Origin: Alviniconcha marisindica
Taxonomy: Eukaryota > Mollusca > Gastropoda > Provannidae
NCBI GenBank assembly: GCA_018857735.1
Contig: JABMCL010001987.1
Span: 219,501 to 283,500, forward strand
DNA: 64,000 bases
Direction of reading: 5' to 3'
In this document: one piece after another, positions 1 through 12,400 of the stretch
How positions within the stretch are numbered: position 1 is the stretch's first letter
How the letters are laid out: each line of letters opens with the position of its first letter
The notes under the pieces: generated by a model
Seen by the model: the letters and a program-made list of their open reading frames with translations, nothing else
Database searches by the model: none
What the model was told of the DNA's origin: nothing
Made by a program: the position numbers and the translations under genes

Positions 1-89
1 GTTGTATTTATCCCATTTCTCAACCACTGTCATTATATCTGGCCCATTCAGCTTCATTCCTCCACCACTGTCATCATATCTGTCCCATA

Positions 90-345
90 TTTGTCCCACT
101 GGGTTTTATCCTTTACTGCCATTGTCATTGCCACTGTCCCACAGGGTTTTATCCTTTACTCCTGTTGTCGTTGCTGCTGTCCCACTGGGGTTTATCCTTT
201 ACTGCCATTGTCGTTGCCGCTGTCCCACTTGGCTTTATCTTCTACTGCCATTGTTGTTGCCGCTGTCCCACTGGGTTTTATCCTTTACTGCCATTGTCGT
301 TGCCTCTGTCCCACTCGGCATCATTTCTCCACCACTGTCAACGTA
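90..345. repeat. Minisatellite, about 45-bp unit
   Basis: Five to six imperfect copies of a unit reading roughly CCCACTGGGTTTTATCCTTT followed by ACTGCCATTGTCGTTGCCGC. The array ends just before a good 3' splice site at 400, so it probably lies at the end of an intron of an upstream gene, the same placement seen for several arrays in AARS1. Confidence 0.85.
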
Positions 346-400
346 TGTCCCATTCAGTGTTATCCTTTACCACCACTGTCATCTTCCCTGCTGTTTTCAG

Positions 401-463
401 GTGAAGGAAGGTGGCAAACTCCAAGCCCTGGTTTACAACATCCTTCTCCAGCCACTGCCATAA
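401..463 (+). CDS. Possible terminal coding exon of an unidentified upstream gene
   Basis: A pyrimidine-rich tract and TTTTCAG end at 400. They are followed by 20 open codons (VKEGGKLQALVYNILLQPLP) and a TAA at 461-463. An AATAAA lies at 598-603, about 135 bases downstream, as expected for a short 3' UTR. I do not recognise the protein from 20 residues. The rest of the gene would lie left of the window, on the same strand as AARS1. Chance cannot be excluded, because the exon is short and only its splice signal, frame and poly(A) signal support it. Confidence 0.4.
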   Translation: MKEGGKLQALVYNILLQPLP

Positions 464-597
464 TTGGTTACAGCATAGGTCTTGAAAAACTGTCAGCTGA
501 CTGTTTTTTGTTGGTGCTCAGATAGCAGTATGTTTGTAACAAACAAATTATATCTGGCAATTCTCTTGTAACCTCCCATATGGTTTCTGCCAACCCA

Positions 598-603
598 AAT
601 AAA
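598..603 (+). terminator. Candidate poly(A) signal AATAAA
   Basis: A canonical hexamer 135 bases after the TAA of the possible terminal exon. It is a plausible 3' end for the upstream gene. A second AATAAA lies at 2889-2894. Confidence 0.35.
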
Positions 604-1500
604 ACCCAAATCGTGTGGATCAAGGTGGATCTGATTCGATCCCTGGGTGCCTGCACCTCGTGTTTACTCGCATGCTTCACAGCTGTGTTGCTTCCACCGT
701 CTTATCAGAACACCCAAACCCTTCGGAGAACAGTGACAGCATTAGTAGACAGATGCACGGAGATAAAGAATGCCCCTTCATTGGCGTAACCAATTATGGC
801 AATTTTGGAAGAAGGGTGTCGGAAAGCAACACTTGGAGTGTGGGAAGGTGATAAAATTATGGAAGGAAAATTCGGATTTTTTTCACTGTGTTGGTATGTA
901 GTTATGCCTTGCCACAGTACAAGTTCATTCAGTATAGCTTATTAAGTAACATGTATGTGTTCACAGTGTGAATGCATAATCTTTCACAGTCACAGGGCAT
1001 TGGGCATTTTACGTCCAAGGGGTCACATTACTCACAATTTACGCAAGTTTTGAAAGGGTACATTTTCTGTCTTCGTTAGAGAAGACTTTGTACAAGTGTT
1101 CCAGTTGTCTGGTTATATACAGGTATGAGGCTGTGGAAGTCATAAATTGTTTTACAGTGGATTGTAATGTATGTAACATTGTCTTCTTTGGGATGTGTTG
1201 CTTTTTGAGTAGTTGATGTGCTGTGTCTAGTACAATGTTTGTTCTGTATCTTAAATACACTGGATATATGATTTGTGTGCACTTGACTTGCAGGTTCATT
1301 TCTGACCTCTTTACAATAATTATATAAAACAACACAAACTGCTGACATCACGTTGGGATTTTTTTTCCTCCCATTCTACAATGATTTCTCTGAATTTATC
1401 AAACTGTCTGATGATCAAAAAATCTGAAGCAAGAATGTCAGCTAGCGTTCTAAAACAAGACACATCAAAGATTGAAAAGAATGCTATTTATTGTGTTTTG
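604..1500. other. Intergenic, no recognised feature
   Basis: AT-rich sequence with scattered short open frames on both strands that show no family signature or codon bias. I see no gene here. Confidence 0.5.
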
Positions 1501-1502
1501 TG

Positions 1503-1970
1503 GCAGGGATAGCTCAGTGGTTAGAGTGCCGGCCTCGTGATTAAAAGGTCATGGGTTCAAATCTCAGCAGGAGTGGCAGGAGAATTTTCTTCTCCAGAGT
1601 AAACTTTTTGTGCTGACTCTTATTTTGGTATCTGTTCCACCCCCATATTACTGCAGCAGCACGTAAAAGATCGCGGTCATTCTGCCAAAAGTGCAGGCGG
1701 CAGGTTACAGCTAAACACGCATACACATTATGTATGTGGCTTTGCATGAAGTGACATGGTGCATGGTTGTATGGTGTACACAGAAATTGCGCCAAGACGG
1801 CAGCAGTTTCATGTGGCACCAGCCATGCCAGCGCTGTAAGTACACCACTTCGGTGGATATTAAAAAACGCACTATAAAAAAGCTAGTCACTCTTGTAGAA
1901 TCACATGCGAGTGCAGTGAGTCTGCTCAAAAGCGGAGAATAGCGCTATATAAGCAATCATCAATCAGTCA
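1503..1970 (+). mobile_element. tRNA-derived SINE
   Basis: The 5' part resembles a tRNA with pol III promoter boxes: A box TAGCTCAGTGGTTAGAG and B box GGGTTCAAATC about 30 bases later. A non-tRNA body follows, ending in TAGCGCTATATAAGCAATCA. Related pieces occur on the - strand near 4440-4550 (tRNA-like head) and 19520-19620 (tail). The tRNA-like head does not form a convincing mature tRNA with a 3' arm, so this is read as a SINE. Confidence 0.7.
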
Positions 1971-2955
1971 AGGTGTTTGGATCCTGTCTGATGACCAGAC
2001 AAAACATCAGAGCAGTGTTGCCTGCAGTGCAATGTCATCACCATTTTAACTGGCCTAAAAGTAAAACTGCAAAAACAAGACTGTTATAGATCAGTGAAAT
2101 TGATTGGAAAAGAAACACACACATGCATGCATGCATGCACACACACACAACAACAACAAACTAAAAATACAAAATGTATGGCAAAACAAAAACAAACAAA
2201 AACAAGAACAACAAGAGAATCCCAACAAACTTGGGCTAGTAATTCTATTCCTTTGGGCTAGTGGGTTTTCATATTGACTAGCCCAGTGGGCTGGAAGAAA
2301 ATTCTCAACTTGTACTCAGAGCTGCCAATGCCACAGCGATGGAATCTGCTGCTTTGCTTGTTGTGATGTGAACTGAGAGCATTCAGCTTTCTTGTCATTG
2401 TTTGTTTGTTATTTTGAAAAGTGAAGTTTTCACTTGCTTCTGTTCTGTAGTGACTGAGGCCGCTATGGACGGGGTATGGTACAGGCCTGAAATGGTACGA
2501 CTATGAGAGCCAGTGGTTTTGACAGCGTTTACAACTTCAGTCTGATATTGTATTTTGTTTGACTATTTTAGGGTCTCTGTATCACATTTTTAGACGTTCA
2601 TCTTTTAGCATGCATTGTGTGTATTACATATATATATATATTTTTCACTTTGATTCTTATGTACATCTTAAATAGTAATGTTTGTCCGCCCAGTACATTT
2701 TAATTTGTAATGTTTGTCCGTCCAAATGTTATGAGTTACCTTGATTTTGAGCATTTTATTGTTTTACCTGAGAAGTCAAGAACAATTCAAACGTTGCATG
2801 GTTTACAATGTGTTATACTATGTTGTGATAACCATGTTACTGTACATTTAATTGGAATTATGGCAAACACTGAATCAGGTTTGAAATGAATAAAACATCT
2901 ATGGAGTTGTTGAAGCATTTATCATTGATTTAATGAAATTAAAAAATCACTTGTA
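1971..2955. other. Intergenic, microsatellite traces only
   Basis: Contains a short CA/CATG-rich stretch near 2115-2150, A-rich sequence and a short TA run near 2628-2642. No coding signal is seen. Confidence 0.45.
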
Positions 2956-2979
2956 ATGCGAGTGAAAACTGAAAATATT

Positions 2980-3140
2980 GGCAGTCTCTGTCTTTCTGTT
3001 TGCAAGTCTCATGGTGTCTCTGTCTGTGTGTCTCTGCCTCACTCTCTGTTGCCCCCCATTCTCTGCCTGTCTCTGTCTCTTGCTCCCTCTCTGTCTCTGT
3101 TCATCTGTCTTTACCTATCTTTCTTTGTCTCTCTCTTTTC
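2980..3140. repeat. CT/TCTG-rich simple sequence
   Basis: Dense TCTCTG and CTGTCT motifs give overlapping low-complexity open frames that are not genes. Confidence 0.6.
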
Positions 3141-3539
3141 AGCCTTTCCTCTGGAGCACCATTTGCTAACACCATCACAGGGTTCTGACCTAGAATAGTA
3201 TTTCTAACTTTATGCTCACATGCTTCTGCTTTTGTTTGTGTGTGTGTGGGTGGGGTGTATGGGCGTCTATGTGACTGAGGGTGCATGGCGTGTGTATTGC
3301 ATGTATGTAGTATTATCATCAGCATCAGCCACATCAGTAGTAGTACTAGTCACTGAGCAGCAGTGACGTGTATATAGGCCATGCACTCGTGCGCAGCTTG
3401 CACTGCGCATTTGGATCAGTTCTGTTAGTGTTACCAATCAAAAACAAAAGCACTCACTCTCAAAAACAACAAACATTGGCCTTTAAGCTCCATGCATATA
3501 TATTATATGTGCAGTCTAACCATCGTGTTGAGTCTACTA

Positions 3540-3730
3540 GGATGGGCAGAAGGACCCAGTGGGAGAGATCATTTCAATACATCAGACCTGTGATTTGGAA
3601 CTCTCTTCCTCTCTGTCCGGCATTTGTCTTCACTCTCTTAAGACAAAACCGAAAACCCATCTCTTCTCTTCTGCATACTGATCTGTCATTTTCTTCTCAT
3701 TGTACCAGCACATCACCAGTATTTGTAGTG

Positions 3731-3767
<37 letters not shown>

Positions 3768-3835
3768 ATGAAATGAGCGTATTCTTTGTAAGCCCTCTGG
3801 GCTCTTATGAGATGGGGCGCCATAAATAATCTATT
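3540..3835 (+). mobile_element. 3' end of a non-LTR retrotransposon (LINE remnant)
   Basis: The reading frame shows the C-terminal signature common to many animal LINEs: RSF, then IRPVIWNSLPL, then a basic stretch ending KPISSLL. The tail includes a (GT)n tract at about 3731-3763 and a conserved terminus GGGGCGCCATAAATAATCTA followed by ATT repeats. A - strand copy of the same tail lies at 48690-49010. Only the 3' end is present, as usual for 5'-truncated LINE insertions. Confidence 0.6.
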
Positions 3836-4399
3836 ATTATTACTACTACAGCTGTCTGTGCCTCAGTGAAGCCCATAACGCAGAACATTAGCAAACAGCT
3901 GGAACATTGTGGGTGAAAATGTGGTGCCACACTGAATCGAAGGATGGATGTGATGAATTGTTTCTTTATAATACTGTTTATAAATACAGTGCAAACATGA
4001 TGACGCCGGATTAAGGAGTGAAAGACGTTGCATGAAGATGTTTACTGAAACAGACTGTCTTAAAGGCAAGAAAATGGTGACAATGTTACAAAATGCGGTA
4101 GGCCTTGATACTGTCACAACATCTGCAGTGGTTGTGGTGTAAATTGATGACCAAAAGTTCCGTAGCGACCCATTTTGTCAACTAAAACGAAACAAAAGGA
4201 TGAAATGTAAACTGTATTAAAATGCTTGATTTGTTTTTTGTTTCATCCAGCCACACCACCTACGTGCACGCACACACACACTCTCTCTCTTCCTCTCACT
4301 TTTGTTTGCGATGCCAGTGTGTGTGCACGGCATTGACATTTTTATGGTGTAGGTCCTTCACAAGAAACCACATGAAGACTTTGACATGGAGGCCAACTA

Positions 4400-4560
4400 C
4401 ACAAGGGATCTGAATATACAACAAAAAAAGAGTCAGCAGAAAAAGTTGACCCCGGAGAAGAAAATTCTCTTGCCACACCTGCAGAGATTCAGGCCCGCAA
4501 TCTTTCAATCATGAGTCTGGCGCTCTGACCACTGAGCTATCCTTGCTCTCCATGCTGGTT
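4400..4560 (-). mobile_element. Partial tRNA-derived SINE
   Basis: Read on the - strand it shows an A-box-like GATAGCTCAGTGGTCAGAG and a B-box-like segment, then a short body. It is the same family as the SINE at 1503 but truncated. Confidence 0.5.
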
Positions 4561-4769
4561 ACTTCAATTGTAGATCATTTGTTCCGTATGTTACTAGAAT
4601 GATACTGTGTAACACTGGGCTTTGAAAATGTTGCAAGGACAGCAATACAGTTTGCTCAATATGCTGTGGGAATTGTAAAAGATGTTGAAAAATGGAAAGA
4701 CTGGGAGCATTGCAGGAAGTTGCAAATGTGAGACTAGACCGTTGGAGCTTTTTACAATGCCAGCAATAC

Positions 4770-4787
<18 letters not shown>

Positions 4788-4855
<68 letters not shown>
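4788..4855. repeat. (GA)n microsatellite
   Basis: About 33 uninterrupted GA dinucleotides follow a short (TA)n and precede a short (CA)n. Confidence 0.95.
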
Positions 4856-4858
<3 letters not shown>

Positions 4859-4869
4859 ACACACACACT

Positions 4870-5815
4870 GCAGTTTAAGCCTTTTCATTATGATTTATTA
4901 TGAAGAAAAAGAACCCGAAAGTAGTTCATACAGATCTGCAAATATTCATAGCCATACAGTACACACACCAGTGAAGTCTTTCTTATTCACACACACACAC
5001 ACATGATGCAGTCACCACACTACTTCAGTTGTTCCAGTCCACATGAAGTTCAGTCAGCAGCCCCCCCCCCCCCCCCCCTTCAATATTTCACTGGATTTTA
5101 GGTGTAAAAAAACACTTAACAATAACTTCCTTCAAGCTGCAGTTTTTTATTTAATTTTTTATTTATTAAAGTTAAAACTGAGCATGTACTTGTGAAGCCA
5201 TATTGTTTTTGCTCAAACTTGTAGCTTGACAAAGGCAAAAAAATGACATCCTTTAAAATTTGTGAGTGTGACTATGACACTGACAGATGAAAAGGACTGC
5301 TAAATTATCAAGTTTTGGTCGAGTTAATCAAACTTCTGGCTCTGACTTGAGTGTCAACTTCAACTGTAGTGCTGTGTAGACTTTGCTGACGTCACCATTT
5401 CACATGGGACAGTTGGATTAAGCCGATGTTGCTGCTTTTTTGTTGTTGTTGTTGCAACACTACACAAGACACTGACACATCATCTGCAACAGATCCACAG
5501 AGTCCGATCATGGCAGCAATGTATCCCCATGCCGCCTACCCATTCCACCACCGCACGTCAAGCGTCACAAAACACTCCTGCTGCCTCAGATCTTCCCTGT
5601 GTCTCATCTCACTAGTCACAGTCACACACATCTCCATCTCCTTTGTCTCCATGTGTGTAGTGCGAGTTCACATGGCTGGTTTTGGGCTCATGGTCAGCAG
5701 GATTCCAAAACGCTTCTTGAGGGTGACACGCTGAGCAGAATATTTGTCATCTGGTGAAAACCTGGCTGGATGCGCTGAGAAGGTCGGCCTGCCATAGGGA
5801 TCCACCTTCTGGAAG
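4870..5815. other. Intergenic; poly(C) run, no gene recognised
   Basis: Holds a 17-base C run near 5053-5069 and AT-rich sequence. The open frame at 5426-5734 has no domain, and I leave it uncalled. Confidence 0.4.
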
Positions 5816-6715
5816 AGACAGAAGAAGGCCAAAATTATGAGATATTATTTAGAAAACTTGTTTTTATATTACTAATTTACTCAAATGCAAGATCTATAGA
5901 AGAGACAGAAGAAGGCCAAAATTATGAGATATTATTTAGAAAACTTGTTTTTATATTACAAATTTACTCAAATGCAAGATCTATAGATTAGAAGAGACAG
6001 AAGAAGGCAAAAATTATGATATTATTTAGAAAACTTGTTTTTATATTACTAATTTACTCAAATGCAAGATCTATAGATAAGAAGAGACAGAAGAAGGCCA
6101 AAATTATGAGGTATTATTTAGAAAACTTGTTTTTATATTACTAATTTACTCAAGTGCAAGATCTATAGAAGAGACTGAAGAAGGCCAAAATTATGAGATA
6201 TTATTTAGAAAACTTGTTTCTATATTACTAATTTGCTCAAATGCAAGATCTATAGATTAGAAGAGACTGAAGAAGGCAAAAATTATGAGATATTATTTCG
6301 AAAACTTGTTTTTTATATGACTAATTTACTCAAGTGCAAGATCTATAGAAGAGACCAAAGAAGGCCAAAATTATGAGATATTATTTAGAAAACTTGTTTT
6401 TATATATTACTAATTTACTCAAATGCAAGATCTATAGATTAATAGAAGAGATCGAAGAAGGCCAAAATTATGAGATATTATTTAGAAAACTTGTTTTTAT
6501 ATTACTAATTTATTCAAATGCAAAATCTACAGAAGAGACCGAAGAAGGCAAAAATTATGAGATATTACTTAGAAAACTTGTTTTTATATTACTAACTTAC
6601 TCAAATGGAAGATCTATAGAAGAGACCGAAGGAGGCAAAAATTATGAAATATTACTTAGAAAACTTGTTTTTATATATTAGTTATTACTAATTTACTCAA
6701 ATGCAAGATCTATAT
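5816..6715. repeat. Satellite array, 85-95 bp unit, about 10 copies
   Basis: Copies contain GAAGAGACAGAAGAAGGC, then AAAATTATGAGATATTATTT, a TTATATTACTAATTTACTC segment and ATGCAAGATCTATAG. They differ by a few substitutions and by an optional short spacer after ATCTATAG. The array ends at a LINE tail at about 6715. Confidence 0.95.
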
Positions 6716-6915
6716 GTCATACAAAGTTCCTCTTCTTTCAAGGCCACCCTCAAGACGCACCTGTTCAATAATAATTTCTAAACTGTCTTTTTCATAGACA
6801 GTGCCCATCCCCCTGTCTAATGTGTGTGTTGCTAGTTATTGTAAAGTGCCCTGCACTCCCACCTTGTGTGGTAGATGGGTTCCATAGAAATTCCCTTATT
6901 ATTAGTAGTAATAAT
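6716..6915 (+). mobile_element. LINE 3' tail remnant
   Basis: The segment begins with a frame resembling a LINE C-terminus (a serine/lysine stretch ending THLFNN) and finishes with GGGTTCCATAGAAATTCCC plus TTATTATTAGTAGTAATA, a tail style like the remnant at 3540-3835. Confidence 0.4.
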
Positions 6916-7295
6916 AGTAGCAACTAGCAGTACAAAAAAGCTGTATTTTGGAATAGTGTATACTGAATCAGGGATTGCGCTATGTTTTTAAGACCCTGTA
7001 TGGCATACATATAAAATATATGCAAACGTGTCCCAATTTTTTGTCTCCTGTCCATGTAAAATGTGTAAAGCAGAGGCCTGATCGGCCCCAGAACTCCCTG
7101 TGTGCCCTTCAAATGACCCTACTGCTGTCCCCTTCCCCTAACGCAATAACATCATCTGTGAATATGAATCATGATGCATGTTTGCAGCTTTTCTTCACAC
7201 TCACAACACCCCGCATTTTTACTGCAGATTTAGCTGATCCATGGTTGCAAAATAGATCTAACAAAGTCCACAGCAATCTATGCTTTGATCTGGTA

Positions 7296-7388
7296 CTGGC
7301 AAATAATTGATTATTAAATAATTTAAAAAAACTGACAATAACTAATTGTCAAAAATATATAATTATTTAATAATCAATTATTTGCCAG
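7296..7388. repeat. Perfect inverted repeat / long hairpin
   Basis: Arms of 28 bases at 7296-7323 and 7361-7388 are exact reverse complements, beginning CTGGCAAATAATTGATTATT. They are separated by a 37-base loop that contains a further small stem (GACAAT/ATTGTC). It could be a miniature fold-back element or a structured transcript. Confidence 0.9.
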
Positions 7389-7399
7389 TTGAATTAGTG

Positions 7400-9420
7400 A
7401 TTACTTCTTCATACTTATAGTTATAGTTTATTTGCTTCCTTCACTAAAATTGTTTTTCATCGGAACAGCCTCAGTTTCATTCTTGAGAAACTATTTAATG
7501 GAAAACAACATGTCTATGAAGGAAACAAAATACAAAAGTAATCATCAAAAAAAAAGCAAAAGATCAGCTGAGCATAGGGTTCACGTTAATCGGTATTTCC
7601 TGTAGTTTACTTTTCAGTTTTTACCAGAGATCAGCATTACATACCAGAACAAAAATCAGCAAGCAGTCAGATGTAATGGCTATCATTTTGTTTGACTGGT
7701 TCTAAAACAACAACAAAGTGCAACACACAGAGGGAATGCGGTGGGTGTGACTGTGTGTGTTCTAGTCTCTAGACGGGGGAACTAGCATGGACGGCCGTGT
7801 CAGTATCTGACAGGTTATAAGAAACATCTGACCGGTTTCCGTGAACCATCTTCGACACCTTATTGATATCACACCAGTTTGAAAAATGTTTAGCTCTGAC
7901 ATCTTTATTCTATAGATCTATCAGTATCACTGCGAGATCCATTTTGCAACCGAGCAGTACAAATGACCGTGAACCTGGCCATCGGCAAATGAAAGCAGAA
8001 AAAGATCTATTGCACTCTGCCACGTACCTTCAAAGTATAGACTCGTTCGCCGCTTTCATTCATATAATACATCATATACATTATGGCTGATTTTGAAGCA
8101 GATTAGTATCAGAAAGGACTACTGATAGTGGCTAGCGCCAAGCGTGTGTCGCAGTTTAGGAAGCGAACCGGAAGCACGTTGTTGTACAGTCGAAAACAAG
8201 TTTTTGCGACATGGTTGGAACCGATCATTAAAAGTAAAATCACGACAATAAAATTCCCAAATGCTGACAGTATTATATATCTCGCGTGATAAGACAAGAG
8301 GAATCCGAATACTTTGAAAGTTTTTGAATTCTGAATAAAGTTGCGACTTTTATCATAGTTTGTGGTATTCGGTGGGCCAATTTTAAATCCCTCCAGCCAA
8401 CTGGCTTTTCACGCATTTTTTAATTTTGCGCAGCATGAATTGGTTTTCTTTGGTTATAGAATTAAAAAAGGTGACAGCAAATATAAGCACAAAAAAAGTG
8501 TGTTTAAAAAGACGTGACACTAATAAGAAAATTACTACGTCATACTTAAGAGTAATATTTGGGGGTGGATAAAAATTTACGTACACCGTTTACGCCGGCA
8601 CGCTGTTCGTGTGGCAGAAGTGAGAAACGAATCGGTAACTTTTACCTGTTTTGCTTCGTTAAACTTCAACTCATTCAGGTATCAAAACTTTCTCGATCTG
8701 ACAGACATCGTCATCATGACAATCGTTAACGCAGAACTTTTTCCAGATTTGGTTTGGCTGGCATAGTTTTGTTGTTGTTTCTTTGTAAACAGATGTTGCT
8801 TTTCACTTGCATCATCAGGACTGGCATACTATTTATAAATTCGGGATCGCCTTCCAGTTCCACAGAAGAATTTTGGACACTGCAAATGAAACTATTTCTG
8901 TTTCTGTATGGTAGTTGGTACGTTGTTTCATCCCAATTTGACACGCGCAGTGGATGGGAGCAGTGCTGACGACACCTATTTTACAGTTTTTCTGTGATGA
9001 GGAACATGCAATGAACGAATGATACATGTATAGTAATACTAATAGCGGCATCTTCTTAGAATCTTAAACAGCATCTTCTTCTTCGTCGTCTCATTCCGTA
9101 GGCGGTATAGTCATAGTGTCCAGCTTCAACATGTTGAAGACTTTGGTGCTTTATTTAGGTGTTTCCATCATCCACCGAACTCTGAGTGACAGTGACATGT
9201 CGAGTGACATAGATTACAGGATCTTTAGTGTGCGTATGTGGTCCTTTTGTATCATGTGTACCTGGGGTACCTTGGTTTATATAGTTTCATCTGAAAGCCT
9301 TTTGTAAAGTTGGCACAGAATTTTACTGGCACGTAATGGTCACCCACCCATATGGTGACCACCCTCCCTCACAGGGCAATTCAGCTAACTTCACAAGGCT
9401 CATTAATTTAAAAACATGTA
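7400..9420. other. Intergenic unique sequence, no gene recognised
   Basis: Mixed-composition sequence that becomes somewhat richer in CG from about 7,750 onward. Open frames are short, without domains, and occur equally on both strands. Confidence 0.4.
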
Positions 9421-9423
9421 ATA

Positions 9424-12400
9424 TATATATGAGCCTGTGCCAAAAGGTGCTCGGCGGGACCATCCATTTTTTGGTCGTAAATGCTTCTTCAGGCTTAAGT
9501 TTTCTCTGAACAAACCTAACTTTATCTGAAAGAGTATGCATCAAAGAGATAATAAAGATAAACTTGACTCCCAAAGTCAGTTTTGAGTTAGTAAAATATG
9601 AAAATTTACACCAAGTCCGGGCTGAAAATCGGCAAAGGAAGGGTGGACATTTCGGGTGCACCGCTTCAGTTGTCGTTTTGTTTGCATCTTTCTTCTTTCG
9701 GCAATTTTCCCTTTGCTGCCTGACAGGACATAGTCAAAGCTTTTTAATGCTTGAGAAAACGGCTCATAACTATCTGTAAAATCTGAATAACTGAAATAAA
9801 CATATGTTTATTTCGATCGAAACGCATTGGGTCCGGTTCCGATGCTGACGAAAACGTTCGTCTGCTACTATTCACTGCGGACTTGTGGGTGGTGAAACAA
9901 AGAAGCTTGCTAAATTCAGTGTTAGTCAAAAGCAGTGATAATAAAAGCGTTGAATTCCGTTCATAATAAACAATTCATGTTTAAATTTCGTGCTTTATTT
10001 TGTCAGTCCGTTACGATCGAAGAATTGCCGATTCTGGGGATAAACGGCGTCGATTTTGTGACCGCGGTCTTTTTGCACAAAGCGCGGCCATGTTTACCCA
10101 CAGTGCTTTGCACCTACTTTCTCTTCAAACATGGTGCCAACAAGGAACGGTGAGTGAATTTTCGATTTGGGTCATGTACCTTTTACAGTTTCGATCGAAA
10201 TATGATGTTGCGTCCGACAGATTAAATAGTTACTTTTCATTGATACAACGTTATTTTTGCATTTTCATTTGTAATTGTAAGCGAACCATTATTAAACAGG
10301 TTTCAGTCGGCAGTGTGCAAATTCAAAGTGATGTCTGTTCGATAGCCGCTGTTTCTCGGATGACACAAGCGGGCCTTTAGGTCAGTGTTTCGATCACGAG
10401 TGAGTGACCGAATTCTGCACAGTAATGTCCATGTTTCGATCAACGAACTAGTTTTTTTCTTAGTGTTTTGATTGAAAGAGAAAACTTATATCGCTCAAGT
10501 GTTTACTTCAGAATGGCGAAAATGGGCCTGCTACGACGGCACACGCTGAGTTGATTTGCCGCTGTTTGACAGCATTTTTTGTTCAGTCGATCCGAACAGC
10601 ATGATGCCATGACACAAATTCTTATTCCTCAATACACTTCTGCAACTCTACAGGTTTATTATTGCCGCCTGTGATGTGAACTAAGAGTTTAAAAAAGGCA
10701 TAGCCGTAAATTATCTATTTATACCAATTTATACCAATTGTACAAACACACAACAACAACAAAAAGAAGAAGAAAGAAAAAGAAAAGAAGCATTACCATG
10801 ACATTAACACTGTGATTAGGGAGATGTTTTTTTTTAAATTATTTTATCTTCCCAGGCCTTCATTTTCCTGGGATGAATAAAGCATATTGTTATTGTTGTT
10901 TTGATTCTATTTCTAGCAGGACAGATGCATTCTAAAGTGTGTGCTGAAACAAGTGAAAGCCAGAATAGAATTTCTTAACTGATGTAGTTTTATATGTGCA
11001 TTGCAGTACAAATATAATACAGTGCAGCATATAAAGTAGAATTATTGTGACAATTCACTATAAATATGCAACATGAAGACAAAAATTCATACAACACAAA
11101 ATACAATACACTGTGGCACAATGTAGGGTGGGGGTGGGAGTTAGTAGGGATGAAAAGACCAAATGAACAGAAATTTTAAAAAGGAGGGGGTAACCTGGTA
11201 TTTGTGTTATTATGTTTCAACTACAGCACTATATATATTAGTAATATTACCTAATGTCTGATATAGATATGTATATATTCGGGGGAAAGTCAAACACACA
11301 CATGTGCGCGTGCAGACACACACAATATCTTATATGCATATAGGTCTCCAGAGTTGCATACCTATAAATAAGAGACATATCCTCAAAAACAGTTGTTATA
11401 TTGTCTTATTTTTGTACACATGCATGTTTCTTTTCAGGCTAAAGAGGTCGATGCTCCAAAAGGGGAAGAGCAAGTGTTTATGACACAGCAGGGACATTAG
11501 TGGAGTATGAAGCCAGATTCGTCCTGGGAAGCACTGCAGTACTTAAGAACAGCAGAGAAATAAAGATATGTCTCAATGCTGAAGTGCCAACTCATAAAAA
11601 CAAATATTTAAATTTATTAGGTGGGAAGAATTAGTGTTACTGTTAACATGGAAAATTTTATGTTTTGTCATCATTTTCCAGATTTTGTTTTATGTTTTGG
11701 TTATTACAATTGTTCAGTTGTTTTTCCCAGGTGTGAGACTTGAATGCCAAATCAATGTTTTTGGGAATTGAATTTTCCTTTTGCGTTTGTTAAAAAAATA
11801 GGGTATAGGGTGAATGTCATTTGAATTCACATGGTTTTTGTTTTGTCAATGGTTTTTCGTTTTTTTCAAGTCCTCTATGTCCAGTGTTACATTCCTTTTT
11901 CCTTGTTCAGGCCCAGGGCTTACAAATTTTTTTGGCCCTTGTTCTTTCAGCGGCAGTTGGAAACCTAAGTTTTTAACTTGTATTTTTTACAGGAAAAGGG
12001 AAGTTTGTGTCCACCTTAATTTTGTTCAAAAACGAAAAATGCTGAAAAGGGTTTTTGAAAAAATTTAAAAAAAAAACTATACAACAATTTTTTAGTGTAC
12101 AGTCATTAAAACCACACAAAAACAGTGGTAACTTTTTGTTGCAGTGTAGGGAAATCAGATTTTTTTTAAAAAGCGTGTATTGTGAGATGGAAAAGTTAGT
12201 CCATCCAATAATCGTTAACCCGCAGATAAAATGTAAAAAAAATGTCTTGATGCCCTTTATTTCAGCTGCAGTCATGGAAACAACTATGCTTCATAAATTT
12301 TAAAAAACATCCATTTTTGTTCGTTTTGGGTTTTTCATTTTCATTTTTTTAAAAAAAATTTAAAAGTGCAGTCTGTCGGATGAAACACAGGACATCATTT

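Noticed and set aside
1503..1580. tRNA gene
   Set aside because: A and B boxes are present, but no convincing acceptor stem pairing and a SINE body follows; related truncated copies occur elsewhere.
3368..3829. Host gene of 153 codons
   Set aside because: Only the part around IWNSLPL is protein-like, and that is a LINE C-terminus; the end is a (GT)n artefact.
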